Assembly (NCBI GenBank): GCA_003118195.1 | Contig: BEXV01001063.1 | Location: 49,290-68,094, forward strand | From: Hemicentrotus pulcherrimus | Taxonomy: Eukaryota; Echinodermata; Echinoidea; Camarodonta; Strongylocentrotidae | Length of the DNA: 18,805 nucleotides | Direction of reading: 5' to 3' | Shown: piece after piece, positions 9,173-18,805 of the stretch | Position numbering within the stretch: the first letter of the stretch is position 1 | Layout of the letters: the number at the start of each line of letters is the position of its first letter | Notes under the pieces: model-generated | The model's input: only the letters and a program-made list of their open reading frames with translations | Told to the model about the DNA's origin: nothing | Database searches by the model: none | Program-made: the position numbers and the translations under genes

Positions 9173-9493
9173 TCCTTGTTTTCACGAAGTGACGGTAGTG
9201 AGGAAAATCGTAACGCAAAGTGAATGCAATTTTTTTCCACTACCGTCACTTCGTGAAAACAGCGACGATATACATGTATATATATATATATATATATGTC
9301 TACAACAACAAACTACATCGCAATCCAATAACATAATTGCCAATTTGAGATTTGCATAGCTATAGTGATCTATTCTTTCGAACATCCATAACCCTCTCAT
9401 TAATGGTCCAAATAATTTCAAACTTTCACCAATCAGTTTCTGTAATTTTTTGCTGCTTTCATTCAAATGAACTTATAAGGGTTAAATTTCTAT
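8809..9493. mobile_element. Long-TIR element B, inverted relative to element A
   Basis: The body begins AGGG after TTAA (8805-8808) and ends before TTAA at 9494-9497. Read on the minus strand it follows element A in order, for example the words CTTGGG...ACTCAAAAA, TTGAGTCATACA, TTGTGTGTTGCAA, and the arm words GATCACTAT and GCAAATCTCAAATTGGCA. It is longer than A mainly because of about 160 bases of (TA)n and hairpin sequence at 9141-9297. The frames at 8934-9359 and 9182-9466 are artefacts within it. Confidence 0.7.
9141..9297. mobile_element. Palindromic hairpin insert flanked by (TA)n, nested in element B
   Basis: Arms at 9167-9200 and 9238-9271 are 34-bp inverted copies with two mismatches and a perfect 24-bp core (TGTTTTCACGAAGTGACGGT followed by AGTG). 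The loop is 37 bases. Each side is bordered by a TA tract of about 25-30 bases. Element A has no counterpart. It looks like a tiny MITE that targets TA, or one whose TA tracts expanded after insertion. Confidence 0.75.
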
Positions 9494-9497
9494 TTAA

Positions 9498-9818
9498 AGG
9501 TATATGCTCCCCTTTTCAAATAATGAAATGGAAGCTCTTATTACCAATCATGTGAAAGAATATGTTTTGACTAATAAATGATGATACAAATTTTGCTGGG
9601 AAACCGCCTACTAATTGATATATTTGGTAAATTGTCATATCAATCCGGCCTGGATAGATATCATGAATGCACTTCAACATTGAACAGTTGGACATATATT
9701 TCTGCTTTTCAGCAAAATTATTGCCATCTTAACTGAAGGCAATATTTAAACAATATCAAATGGATATTTTGCACCCAAGACCCATGAACAGCAATTTTAC
9801 CACTACCAGGGTATACCT
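9498..9818. mobile_element. 321-bp TTAA-flanked element C
   Basis: The element starts AGGTATA and ends TATACCT, with TTAA on both sides (9494-9497 and 9819-9822). The left TTAA is shared with element B and the right one with the next element. A truncated inverted relative lies at 12386-12539. No coding capacity is seen. Confidence 0.65.
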
Positions 9819-9822
9819 TTAA

Positions 9823-9960
9823 AGGGATTTTTTATAATTGTGCAGATGAGAGAAAATGCTGCTAGGTAGTGACTTCAATGCTAGATGTGAAATTAAAGAT
9901 AATCTGAAAGTTTGAGTGAAAACAGACCATTATTAATTATCATGACAAATTGCAATGAAA
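9823..9960. mobile_element. Left arm of a further TTAA element (D), right end not found
   Basis: Starting AGGGATTTTT directly after the shared TTAA (9819-9822), the sequence carries the CTGAAAGTTTGAGTGAAAACAG word typical of the element A and B arms. I could not find a convincing right end, so the boundary is approximate. Confidence 0.4.
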
Positions 9961-12385
9961 TTATCTGATCACTTCCTAAATTCTCCGAACTATATCATTA
10001 TGATTTAATTAAATTTTAGATGAATGTAAATCGTCACAAAGCAATGAATTAGCTCTATGTACCATTCCAAACATTTAAGTGTTGAAGGATTTTTAAAAGC
10101 CTGTTTTATGTCTTATTATCAGGGGGAAACAGTTGGGAAAATTCAAAAATTGGTTAGAAGAATTAACTGTTAGAGGGGGTTACACATTGATCCCTCCAAA
10201 GAAAACCATAAATATCTTTGTGGTATGAGTATTTTTTCAGGATTTTTTGGTTGTTAGGGGGTAAGTAAAGTAGAAGGAATATAATAAGTAAGTAACATTT
10301 CATACAAAAATTAGCCAGTTTTTCATCAACCTTCAACATTGTTAACGGTTCACTTTAAGAAAGACTATGTAAGCACATGATGATTGATCATGTTGAAGGT
10401 CTCGACTCATTACATACAATCACTTTGAGTGATACAAACTACTGCTAGTAGCTAGGGGCACTTCCACAGGGATAATCCCACTTCTTAAAGCTGCGTACAG
10501 ACTCACACATGCTTACTATGGACTGCAGGTTATAAATGCCAACCTAATGAATTTCCAACAATATTACAATGGAAATGTAACTGCAGAGTTTAAATCATTC
10601 CATATTATCTATAAAATGAAGTACTTAAACTGAAATTATATAGATCTTTCTAAGAATTATGAGAGAAATCTTCACTACTTGATGTCTGGTTAAGCATGTG
10701 GAAAGTTCACACTAACATGAAGTTGATTTGAACAAGAGCATAAAAATATGAGGAACTGGTTGGTAAAGTTACAATAATAATAGTTATGAATTCTACAGTT
10801 CTAAATAAGTTTACATTAAATTACTCTTCGATTGTAATTTCATAAATGACATTTTATCTGAAAGTTGGACATGAAAGGATGTATAGTTAATATGTCACTG
10901 AAATGCTTATATATTAAAGACGAACAGTGAAAAATTCACTATGAATATGATTTTGTTGTTGTCCAGAACATCAAAAAAAAATAAATATATTAATTAACAT
11001 AGAAATTTGTCAAAATAGTCTTACGGTATATGTTTTATCAAGTATGCTTATCTAATGGTAGGCACTAACATATTTTTAATTACCAGTAGACATACTGTTT
11101 ATTATCTATGTTCTAGATAAAATTGTTGGCACATATTTTTCCACAACCCACATTTAAAAAAGATTAATGAACAACAAAAAAATTAAGAGAATTTCCAATA
11201 CAAATTAAGAATTCACAACTTTCTTATCCGTTCCAGATTCTCCTCAAGCTTTTCTTGCTCCGTTTCTTTCATTATTTGTTTTCTTCAAACTTCTGTGAAA
11301 ACCGCATTACTATCAGAGTGGAGTTCCCATCTAAATTTGGTCACAAATAAGTTGACTCCTAGATAATCTACTATAAATTGATGACTATTTAATGAAAAAT
11401 AATAATATTATCAATAATAATAATAATCATAATAATGATAATATACTACTAAAGATGATAACAGTAATAATAATTAAAGTTACAGTTTTAAATTCTTTTT
11501 TTTTTTAAATTACTAATAAAAAATTACACACACAAAAAAAATTGCTCCATTTCGTATCTGTGTTCGTCCAAATTACCTTTAAACACTTTTCCTAAAGTTA
11601 CATTAAGCTTGCATGAGAAGTACTGTGTACTAATATAATCTGAGGTAAGATATGTGGATTGAGCCCTGCTGAGTGAAGGGATGGGGGTTAAAAGGGAAAC
11701 ACCCTAGACTAGCTGGTTCATGACAAGATCAATGCAAGCTTACACACAAACCATGCTTTAGGTCAAGGTCATAGGTACATGATCTCATACTCATGTAGTT
11801 TATATTCAAGGCAGCTCCCATCCCCCCTAAAAAATACATAAATAAACATGGATGGGACTACTGGAGTATATATCTTCTCAACTTTGATTACCTAAATATA
11901 GGAATAGTCTTTACTATACAGACTACAGTTATCAACTTAATTATTCATACCCCTTGTAAAGTTGATGGGATTTTTTTTTGTAACTCAAGAATGAAAGGTG
12001 GACTGGTTGAATGAGGGCCTTTGTTGAATACTTTTAGATGCAAGGTTTAATATATCACATTCTCATGAAACATAACTAAATCGGGACAAAGCAAATTGTT
12101 CACATATTGTGGTAGGGCCCATGGTTAAAACATTACAAAACTTGGTAAGGGTTTGAATAATGTTGTTAAAGATGAAGTTGAGTTCTGGTCATGTGATTGC
12201 ATTGTGAAAGAAACGTTGTGGAATCGATCAGAAAAGGTTGATCATCTAGCATCTAGCATCTGCAAGGTTCTGGAATCATCAAAATGATAAGAAATTTGGC
12301 CCATTCTTCGTAAAGTTACAAGCACTATACACAGAAAGATGTATATGGGACTACCCTATATCTCTCACAGACCATGAGAGAAACA
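9961..12385. other. AT-rich intron stretch, no gene seen
   Basis: No ORF of note, RNA gene or clear element end is visible. It includes an (AAT)-rich imperfect microsatellite at about 11399-11475 and a short CATCTAG repeat at 12242-12260. A CCT-TTAA word at about 11577 might be a decayed element end but has no partner. Confidence 0.45.
11399..11475. repeat. Imperfect (AAT)n-rich microsatellite
   Basis: AATAAT and AATAATCAT words are repeated with interruptions. Confidence 0.75.
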
Positions 12386-12539
12386 AATTTACCAAATATA
12401 TAAATTAGTAGGCGGTTTCCCAGCAAATTTGTTATCATCATGTATTAGTCAAAACATATTCTTTCACATGATTGGTAAAGAGAGCTTCCATTTCATTTTT
12501 TGAAATTGGGGCGTTTCCAATACTGGTCTTTACCTTTAA
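12386..12539. mobile_element. Truncated relative of element C, inverted
   Basis: About 110 bases match element C (about 9519-9635) in reverse complement at high identity, including the words ATGAAATGGAAGCTC, CCAATCATGTGAAAGAATAT and GGGAAACCGCCTACTAAT. It ends TACCT-TTAA at about 12531-12539, the same terminus as C. The other end is lost. Confidence 0.65.
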
Positions 12540-13992
12540 CTGTATATTGGTAAGGGGTAAACTCTAATTGCTAATGAGACGGCATACTGAGAATAATGTT
12601 AAACAGAAGCTTCAATTGCAATAGTGACAGCTATTTTTTTTTTTAAATTTGGTTCTTGTCTGCTTTAATCGATCATCTTGTTTGCTCCAGACTTCCCAGC
12701 TTTTCTATTTGGAAGGTGCCACATTCCATCTAAGAACATCATCCAATCTCTATATTTGTTCATCTCTCAAAAATTGTGGACATTAGTTCTTTACCTAACG
12801 CTGCGTCTTCAGGGCTGAAAACTAGTTGGCTCTACTTTCTTAGTGGCTAAACTAGCCTAACGTGACATGAAAGAGCAGTAAAGTCAAGCAAAATAAACAC
12901 TGAGTCAAATTTTCCCAACATTAAAAAAGATATTGAATGGTACATACAAAATAATAAATATAAGAAAATACAAGATTGTATTGAAACTCAGGAATTTAAA
13001 AAGTGTGGGTATTCCAAAAATTAATAGGGTTCATCAAATGTCACCTATCAGCTCTGTCAATCATATGAAAATCTTCAGCAAGCATCTACATGAAAGCTTT
13101 CACTACCTCATGACCTGAGTGGAATAATGCTCTTAAACTGTTTCCCATAATTATCTTTTTGTCAACAGCTCTTTAAATTTACTCATTAATTCAACAGATA
13201 GATAGGAAATGTCCAGCTAGTTAGGCTGAGAATGCTTGTAAGAAGCGGTGGTCATATAAGACGTAGAAGGCATTAAGTCCAAACATCCTTCTAGCTGTGA
13301 GACGTCTCCTATAGGAAGTGTATATCATCATGAGAGGAGGTTTACTGGTTAGTTTCAAATGACCAGAACATTATATCTATTTTAGGATACGTACACTCCC
13401 TCTGTTGTTAGACCAGCTTCTATGTTGTTGTTGTTTAATTTAGGCAAGTCAGTCAGTTTAAGACCATTATTGCCAAATACTAAACAAATTTGTTTGGCCA
13501 GATCTCATTAACAAAACCAATTGCCAATTTTTGTAATTTCTTGAATGTTTAATCCATTATAAATTTCCACTTGTTGTTTTAGAGTAGCTTTTGTATAGAA
13601 ATCAGCTGTTCCATACTTCATCGTAAACATAGCTGCTGTTGTATTGCTTGTGATGTAATATCAATAATATATTTCTTAAATAGTACAAAAGATAATATTT
13701 AAGATACACCAGATAAACGTTTTTGTTAAGAAAGTTCATATCTAATTTCAAGCAGAGCTTTCTACAAGTTGAATTTGAAAACATATATAATATTTAGTAA
13801 AATATATTTGGTAATACTCAAGTGAAAATAATTTTAGTTGAAATTAAGAATAATCCAATTCAATGATGTTGTCAAAAAGAAGAAGAAGAAGAAGAATTCA
13901 GCTGTAAAATAATAATAGTTCAAACAAAAAATTCTACTTTTAAGGAGAGATGTTCAGAACATACTGTAACTATTACAGAACTGTCAATATAA
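12540..13992. other. Intron stretch, no gene seen
   Basis: Open frames at 12933-13118 and 13602-13784 are short and lack family features. A short (AGA)n tract lies at 13878-13896. Nothing else is supported. Confidence 0.4.
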
Positions 13993-14107
13993 TGTTGTCA
14001 GATTGATTTCTTCATTGTGTGTGTGCTCTCTCTCTCTCTCTCTCCTTCTCATTCGGACTGAGAAAGTATTAAATTGTTGTCAGATTGATTTCTTCATTGT
14101 GTGTGTG
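13993..14107. repeat. 33-bp perfect direct repeat flanking a (TC)n tract
   Basis: A 33-bp segment beginning TGTTGTCAGATTGATTTC and ending GTGTGTGTG occurs at 13993-14025 and 14075-14107. Between the copies are (CT)n at about 14026-14043 and a short unique segment. Confidence 0.85.
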
Positions 14108-14798
14108 TTTTTCTTTTAAATTGAAATGTTTAATGTGATGTAAATACGTAGCAAACTAAATAAAAAATGTATATTACAGATTTGCATTAATAAATCATAT
14201 GTATTTGTTTCATAGCTATCAATACAAAGTATGATATACTTGCTGTTGGAGAATGGTCAAAACATTCCTCACTTATCTACAATCAATAAAGCTTTGATTT
14301 GTTGTGTTTAATCACAAAAAATTATGTTTAAATCTAGTGCAATATCCTATCTATGTGCAAACCTTATAATTCCTGACATCTCATAAATGTGTAGTATTTG
14401 TCTACCATCATACATGTAGGTTTGCTATACAGAGCTAGTGTGATAGCATGATAGCATACAGACCTTGATGCCTATACTCCAATCAATAAAAACATCAATA
14501 AGATGGTTATCATTCACTCACAACTCTCATAACCTTGGCCAATGCATCATCTATGAGCACTATTTATATCATATATAAATCAAATGCATCATAATAAAAT
14601 AACTATATGCTTCATCAGAAAATGAGAAATCTTCACTTATTTACATCTACAGCAGTAATTAATAAGAAATAAAAATATGACATAAATTACGTATACATAC
14701 GATTGCACTAACAATAATATTGTGATATATGAATCTAATTTGAATCGGTAATGACTTTAAGATCATAGCACTAGTAAGATAGAATGATAATAACTCAC
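14108..14798. other. Intron stretch next to the putative first exon
   Basis: The sequence is AT-rich with short palindromes such as ATTTATATCATATATAAAT near 14564. No supported exon is seen. The minus-strand donor of the first exon lies at its right edge. Confidence 0.4.
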
Positions 14799-15020
14799 CA
14801 GTGATAGGAGTCTGGTTATCCATGAAATAATCCATTTAAGAAGATTCCATGCTTGGTACTATGCTTGTAGTCAACTGTCTTACAGCACACACATGTAAGA
14901 CTGAATCATCATAGGGCTATTCAAACCTCGGCATCACTTCCCTCGCGTGCTGCCTGCGTAAGAACCAACGTACAAAAGCCGCCGTCGCTACGAACGCCAC
15001 TTCCTTACCGATGAACTATG
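14799..15020 (-). other. Putative first exon (mostly 5' UTR) of the minus-strand gene
   Basis: The minus strand runs from a CpG-rich patch to ATCACTG|GTGAGT, a consensus donor with the last exon base at 14799. Near the donor are ATG 14850 (MESS-stop), ATG 14835 and the in-frame ATG 14823. The frame from 14835 reads MDYFMDNQTPIT and leaves one base before the donor. Joined to the acceptor at 8142, it would continue AMYGI and stop at 8126, making a 17-codon upstream ORF. The 5' end is not defined by the sequence. An alternative donor (ATCG|GTAAGG) exists at 15009/15008. Linkage to the large exon is inferred from strand, order and signals. Confidence 0.5.
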
Positions 15021-15125
15021 CGTATTTAGGCTTGCATTATACACTCTCCCACACAAGCACAAAAGAGGGGTAGCTTAACGAGTGCTTGTTTAGAAGGCAT
15101 AGTGTGTGTTCACACGGCGTAACCT
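14925..15125 (-). promoter_or_regulatory. CpG-rich promoter candidate
   Basis: Twelve CpG dinucleotides fall within 14929-15022, in surroundings where CpG is rare, and a few more reach 15119. GC content rises in the same place. A TATAAT-like word on the minus strand lies at 15036-15041, about 20-30 bases before the densest CpG patch. This is the only such patch outside the large exon. Confidence 0.5.
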
Positions 15126-16579
15126 ACTTTCATTCAAATGCAGGTCAATGGCTACATATGAACTGGGCTCATGCATAATCATCAGGAATTTGAATAACAT
15201 CAACTTCATATATTTCTTAAGATGAATATGCATGACAGTCTAAAAACCCTCTCATGTACAATCTAATCAGTAAATAAATGACTACCCATTGCAGAAAAAA
15301 GAACAAGTCATTTTTGAAGAAGATGCCAAGCAAATTTTACTCTTCTTTTCTGTAAAGTAGTTTGTATTTCACTGCAGATCATCATTCAAGATCAATTTTT
15401 ATTAATTTATCATTTTCTTTCAAAAGAAAAAATATTCAGAATATAAGACTGCATATGGAGGGGATATCTATCCTACAAGAATACTGAGGAAATCAACAAT
15501 AACAAAATAACAAACAACTTACTATATAAAAGTGTTAAAAGATTAACAAAAGACCAAGGAATTATTTGCTGCCCAACTCCATTAATTCTTGCATTACATT
15601 ACATATGTATAATGAAAGATATTACCTTGCAAATAATGCTATACAATTTTTGAATCTATAGAAAGAGATTGAGTGCCTGATTCCCTGCCATATGAACACG
15701 TTCAACTGCAACACTCAGTTTCCTAAATCTTTGAAATTCCATTTCAATGGTTGACCAAACTATTATGTTTCTATTCAATACTACACATCCATGACACCCC
15801 ATGTGAGGACACATAGTCTTTATAATCAGACTCTATGTAATCACCCTAAAATAAAAAAACAATTATTTCTTGTAATGTTCACATGTTAAATGATTAAAAA
15901 ATATACACACAATTTCAAGAAACAAAAATAAGAAACCTTCAGAAATTACCTTCATCTCTTTAAGAAAAAAATTGGAAATTATGGACTTCCATTTTTAACA
16001 CATTTGAAATATTACAAATACTTTGCATTTATCTTAGACTAGTTACTAATTGTAGACTGTAAGATGCTCTATTCCTATTGTAAGGTATCATTCAAATATG
16101 GGGAGGGGTGCAATTTGGGCCACTTACTGTCATTGTTTGGTTTACTGTTACCAATCCCTCTCCTTTCCACTCTTGACAAACCACAAAAACTTTAATCAGT
16201 TAATTTCAGTGAAGTTATAAAACAATATTTTTTTTTTTTTTTATAGATGAGAGATATAGGGTACAAGGAAAATCAAATTAGAAAGGGTCAAATAATAGGA
16301 AACCATGGACTATCTAATTTTTCTGTTCAGAATCAATATACTTTATCAAGAAGAATTCAAATAGCGCAAAGCTTTATTTAGATGCAGGTATTAGACTGTA
16401 TACTCTAATTATACAACTGTGAAATCAAACAGTTACTGAGTTTGTAAAACCAGTTGATGTAGTTGTATGGGCCCCAGAACACACAAATGGCCATTTTCAT
16501 AATGTAACAAAAATTCATACATACCGTAAGTGCCTTGAAACAAATGATTTTATTCACCAGATGTGAATAATTGTATTTC
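15126..16579. other. AT-rich sequence upstream of the promoter candidate
   Basis: No coding region or element boundary is supported. It includes a 15-base T run at 16228-16242. Confidence 0.45.
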
Positions 16580-16718
16580 AATACCAGTAGTCAGAATGCT
16601 AATTGCATGTACGTGTTGCTAGGTAGGATAAGCCATAATGTTTGTCCTACGTAGCAACAGCTAACGCATATTTGTATGCAATTCACAATTTGACTATTGA
16701 GATACATTTACCGGTATT
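16580..16718. mobile_element. 139-bp foldback element
   Basis: The ends AATACCAGTA (16580-16589) and TACCGGTATT (16709-16718) are inverted copies with one mismatch. Inside, AATTGCAT pairs with ATGCAATT, and the core GTTGCTAGGTAGGATAA pairs with TTGTCCTACGTAGCAAC. The whole unit can fold into one imperfect hairpin. Its left half is related to the repeat at 101-163. Confidence 0.65.
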
Positions 16719-17370
16719 CATAACAGGTGATTAAAATACTTTGTATCGTGGTGCTTCACAAATGCCCATGCATACATTTGGATACATTCACCCAAAATAG
16801 CCTATTGTTCAATAATTCCCATGGGGGTGATGCTATTCATTCTAAAGACATACATATTATTTGTGTGTGTCTGTGGCTGATCCAAAATGATACGGCCTCT
16901 GGACAGATCGAGAGAGCAATTGAGAGCTTCCTTTACTAAGCCGATAATGCCTCTTATGAAAACATACACAAATTATGAAAGATTAAATGAAAGGATATTA
17001 ATTAACTGCACATGGTGAGAAACCCTCATAAAAACTGCAGGAAAGTACATCTCCAGAGTATCACTAGTCATTCCTCATTTTCAATCTCTCATTAATACAC
17101 AGTCTTGTTTCTAGCTTAAAGCTAAAATTTTTTATGTGAACTATCCTACACTGAAACATAGTTCAAATTACTTTTTACATGAAAACACTATATGATACAT
17201 AATTAACATTGTGCATGCGAAAGTTGTAGACTGTATCATGAAATGTTGTCTAGTAAAGTATAGGTTTGGGGTTTCAGGGTCAGCTCATTATGCTAATGTG
17301 GTATATGACACTTCTAACCTACTTCCACTTCTCTATGACTTATTCACAGATATTATCCATCGGTATGTAC
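16719..17370. other. No gene seen
   Basis: Short plus-strand open frames at 16727-16939 and 17211-17399 show no domain or splice context. Confidence 0.4.
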
Positions 17371-17979
17371 ATTTTGCTATAAGTTCATTTTGTGTTTGAT
17401 TTATCCTCTCATATGAAAAGGCTTTTAGTATTGAACCTATTGCCTATGTTAAATGTGTTCCGATTGGCAGCATATCCCTAAGTAAATTATATTCTTTAAT
17501 TTCTGGAACTTGACAAAGTGTCCTCCACTCATCACAGTACTCCATTTCTTTAGGGTACATAGAAACAGACCTAAGTAAAATGATAATGGGAATGATATTG
17601 ATTTTTACTGACGATATTAATAATGGCAAATATGATAATGATGATGTTGTTGATGATGTAATAATAATGAGGAGNATTTTGCTATAAGCTCATTTCGTGT
17701 TTGATTTATCCTCTCATATGTAAAGGCTTTTAGTATTGAACCTATTGGCTATGTTAAATGTGTTCCGATTGGCAGCATATCGCTTAGTAAATGGCATTCT
17801 TTAATTTCTGGAACTTGACAAAGTGTCCTCCACTCATCACAGTACTTCATATCTTTAGGATACATAGAAACAAACCTAAGTAAAATGATAATGGGAATGA
17901 TATTGATTTTTACTGACGATATTAATAATGGCAATTATGATAATGATGATGTTGTTGATGATGATATAATAATGAGGAG
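17371..17979. repeat. 304-bp direct duplication meeting at a single N
   Basis: Copies at 17371-17674 and 17676-17979 are about 95 percent identical by eye (roughly a dozen differences), with an offset of 305 and an N at 17675. Copy 1 ends exactly at the N, copy 2 starts right after it, and only copy 2 continues into GTATAGG. The paired 61-residue minus-strand frames at 17444-17629 and 17749-17934 are by-products of the duplication, not genes. Confidence 0.85.
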
Positions 17980-18048
17980 TATAGGGGGATAATTATGATA
18001 ATGATGATGTTGTTGATGATATAATAATAATGAGGAGTATAGGGGGAT
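17933..18048. repeat. 58-bp tandem repeat
   Basis: A unit beginning AATTATGATAATGATGATGT and ending GAGGAGTATAGGGGGAT starts at 17933 and again at 17991. The right copy runs into the GAT microsatellite. Confidence 0.75.
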
Positions 18049-18091
18049 GATGATGATGATAATGATGATGATGATGATGGTAATGATGATA
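18046..18091. repeat. (GAT)n microsatellite
   Basis: GATGAT units with interspersed AATGAT and GGTAAT variants. The isoleucine-rich minus-strand frame at 17935-18132 is an artefact of it. Confidence 0.85.
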
Positions 18092-18681
18092 TCAAACTGC
18101 AAGTAACAACCGATCAAGTCAGATTTCCACAAAAAAGGGAAACAAATAAGTATTTCTTGATGGCCAAAACAACAACTTCAGATTACAAAGACTTGATTGA
18201 AACAAGCACCTTCAAAGTATACACATTAACTCAATAGCTTAATAGGTGAGATCACTTGAAAATAGCAAAGAAACATAAGAGGTTACATCAATTAACAAAG
18301 ATATCAAAAGCTTAACAAGACATTGATAGGGACCCTAATTCATATCGATCCCATTCATTATTTCACATTTATTTGTTAACTGTTATTGAAATGAGTTCCA
18401 TTGTTTTCTTTTCATTCTTTTTCTGTTCGTATTGTACAACGTAATTTTCTTTGTATTTGGTGGATCCACTCCACTACATTACAAAGTAAAATTCATGTAA
18501 TCTAAACAAACTTTTCTTGTATCCTCAAAAGAAATGCTGACACTATTCTGTATTTTGTCATAAGAGGGAGCTATTCCCTTCTTGACTGTGAACTGTCCAT
18601 GAGCTCTAGCCCGGAGTGTTCTAGAAATATTGAAGCATTGAAATGGGTTTGTAAATGTTTTCAGTGACTCTGCAAATCTTC
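18092..18681. other. No gene seen
   Basis: The minus-strand 95-residue frame at 18479-18766 runs into the transposon-like arm at 18686 and has no recognisable domain, so I do not treat it as a gene. Confidence 0.4.
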
Positions 18682-18685
18682 TTAA

Positions 18686-18805
18686 AGGAAACCAAAACCT
18701 TGATACTAAGTTACTTTTATTGTAAAGTTTAAGATATTTAAAAAATATCAGTGAAAATTTGAACAAAATCGGGCAAGGAATAAGGAAGTGAGAGCATTTT
18801 GAAAT
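18686..18805. mobile_element. Left arm of another TTAA element, cut by the window edge
   Basis: After TTAA at 18682-18685 the sequence begins AGGAAACC and carries GTGAAAATTTGAACAAAATCGG-type sequence, the same landmark as in the arms of elements A and B. The right part lies outside the window. Confidence 0.55.

Noticed and set aside
8934..9359. A 141-residue plus-strand frame as a gene.
   Set aside because: It runs across element B, two (TA)n tracts and the hairpin insert. The translation is Ile-Tyr repeat and repeat-derived sequence.
17444..17934. Two nearly identical 61-residue minus-strand frames as a duplicated gene pair.
   Set aside because: They arise from the 304-bp duplication around the N, which is best explained as an assembly overlap, and they have no recognisable features.
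18046..18091. A CRISPR-like or other spaced array in the GAT-rich region.
   Set aside because: It is a simple trinucleotide microsatellite with no spacer and repeat structure.
18479..18766. A 95-residue minus-strand frame as a gene.
   Set aside because: Its N-terminal third is encoded by the arm of a TTAA element, and the rest shows no domain or splice context.

Overview
The window looks like nuclear DNA of an animal, most likely a marine invertebrate deuterostome such as an echinoderm. The reasons are a strongly AT-rich background, (TA)n, (TC)n and (GATGAT)n microsatellites, splice-type exon borders, many short non-autonomous DNA elements, and two isolated N bases typical of a draft assembly. 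The organism call is inference: nothing in the window identifies a species, and I recognise the long-TIR repeat style only loosely from such genomes. No bacterial, phage, plasmid, CRISPR or viral gene was seen.

One convincing gene is present, on the minus strand. Its main feature is one very large internal exon (8142 to 4716) with a strong acceptor on the right and a GTAAGA donor on the left. It carries an open frame of 1133 codons from an ATG at 8114 to the donor, in phase 0. The protein is basic, Gln/Ser/Arg/Pro-rich, mostly disordered and unrecognised. It has six 10-residue N-terminal repeats, a Gln-rich coiled-coil-like zone, a 12-Gln tract, several poly-Arg patches, a PP1-type docking motif (KQVSF) and three RPxS motifs spaced exactly 26 residues apart. 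The 3' end of the gene lies left of 4716, probably outside the window. About 6.7 kb upstream, at 14799 to about 15020, is a CpG-rich patch with a splice donor. It is the best candidate for the promoter and first exon. If it is spliced to 8142, it makes a short upstream ORF that closes just before the main ATG.

The layout from left to right is as follows. Positions 1-4715 hold the downstream intron, with a hairpin repeat at 26-88, a long-TIR element at 276-848, a TA microsatellite, several small tandem duplications and a 36-C run ending in N. Positions 4716-8142 are the large exon. Positions 8143-14798 are the putative first intron, containing a chain of elements that share TTAA sites (8809-9493, 9498-9818 and 9823 onward). 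The first of these elements carries a nested (TA)n-flanked hairpin. Positions 14799-15125 are the presumed promoter and first exon. Positions 15126-18805 are upstream sequence with a 139-bp foldback element, a 304-bp duplication that meets at an N, GAT microsatellites, and the start of another TTAA element cut by the window edge.

The elements fit one theme: TTAA target sites with 5'-AGG termini, as used by TTAA-specific cut-and-paste transposons (piggyBac or Kolobok type). No transposase is encoded here. The most useful leads are the unrecognised protein with its candidate PP1 docking motif, the predicted split upstream ORF, and the element chain sharing TTAA sites.
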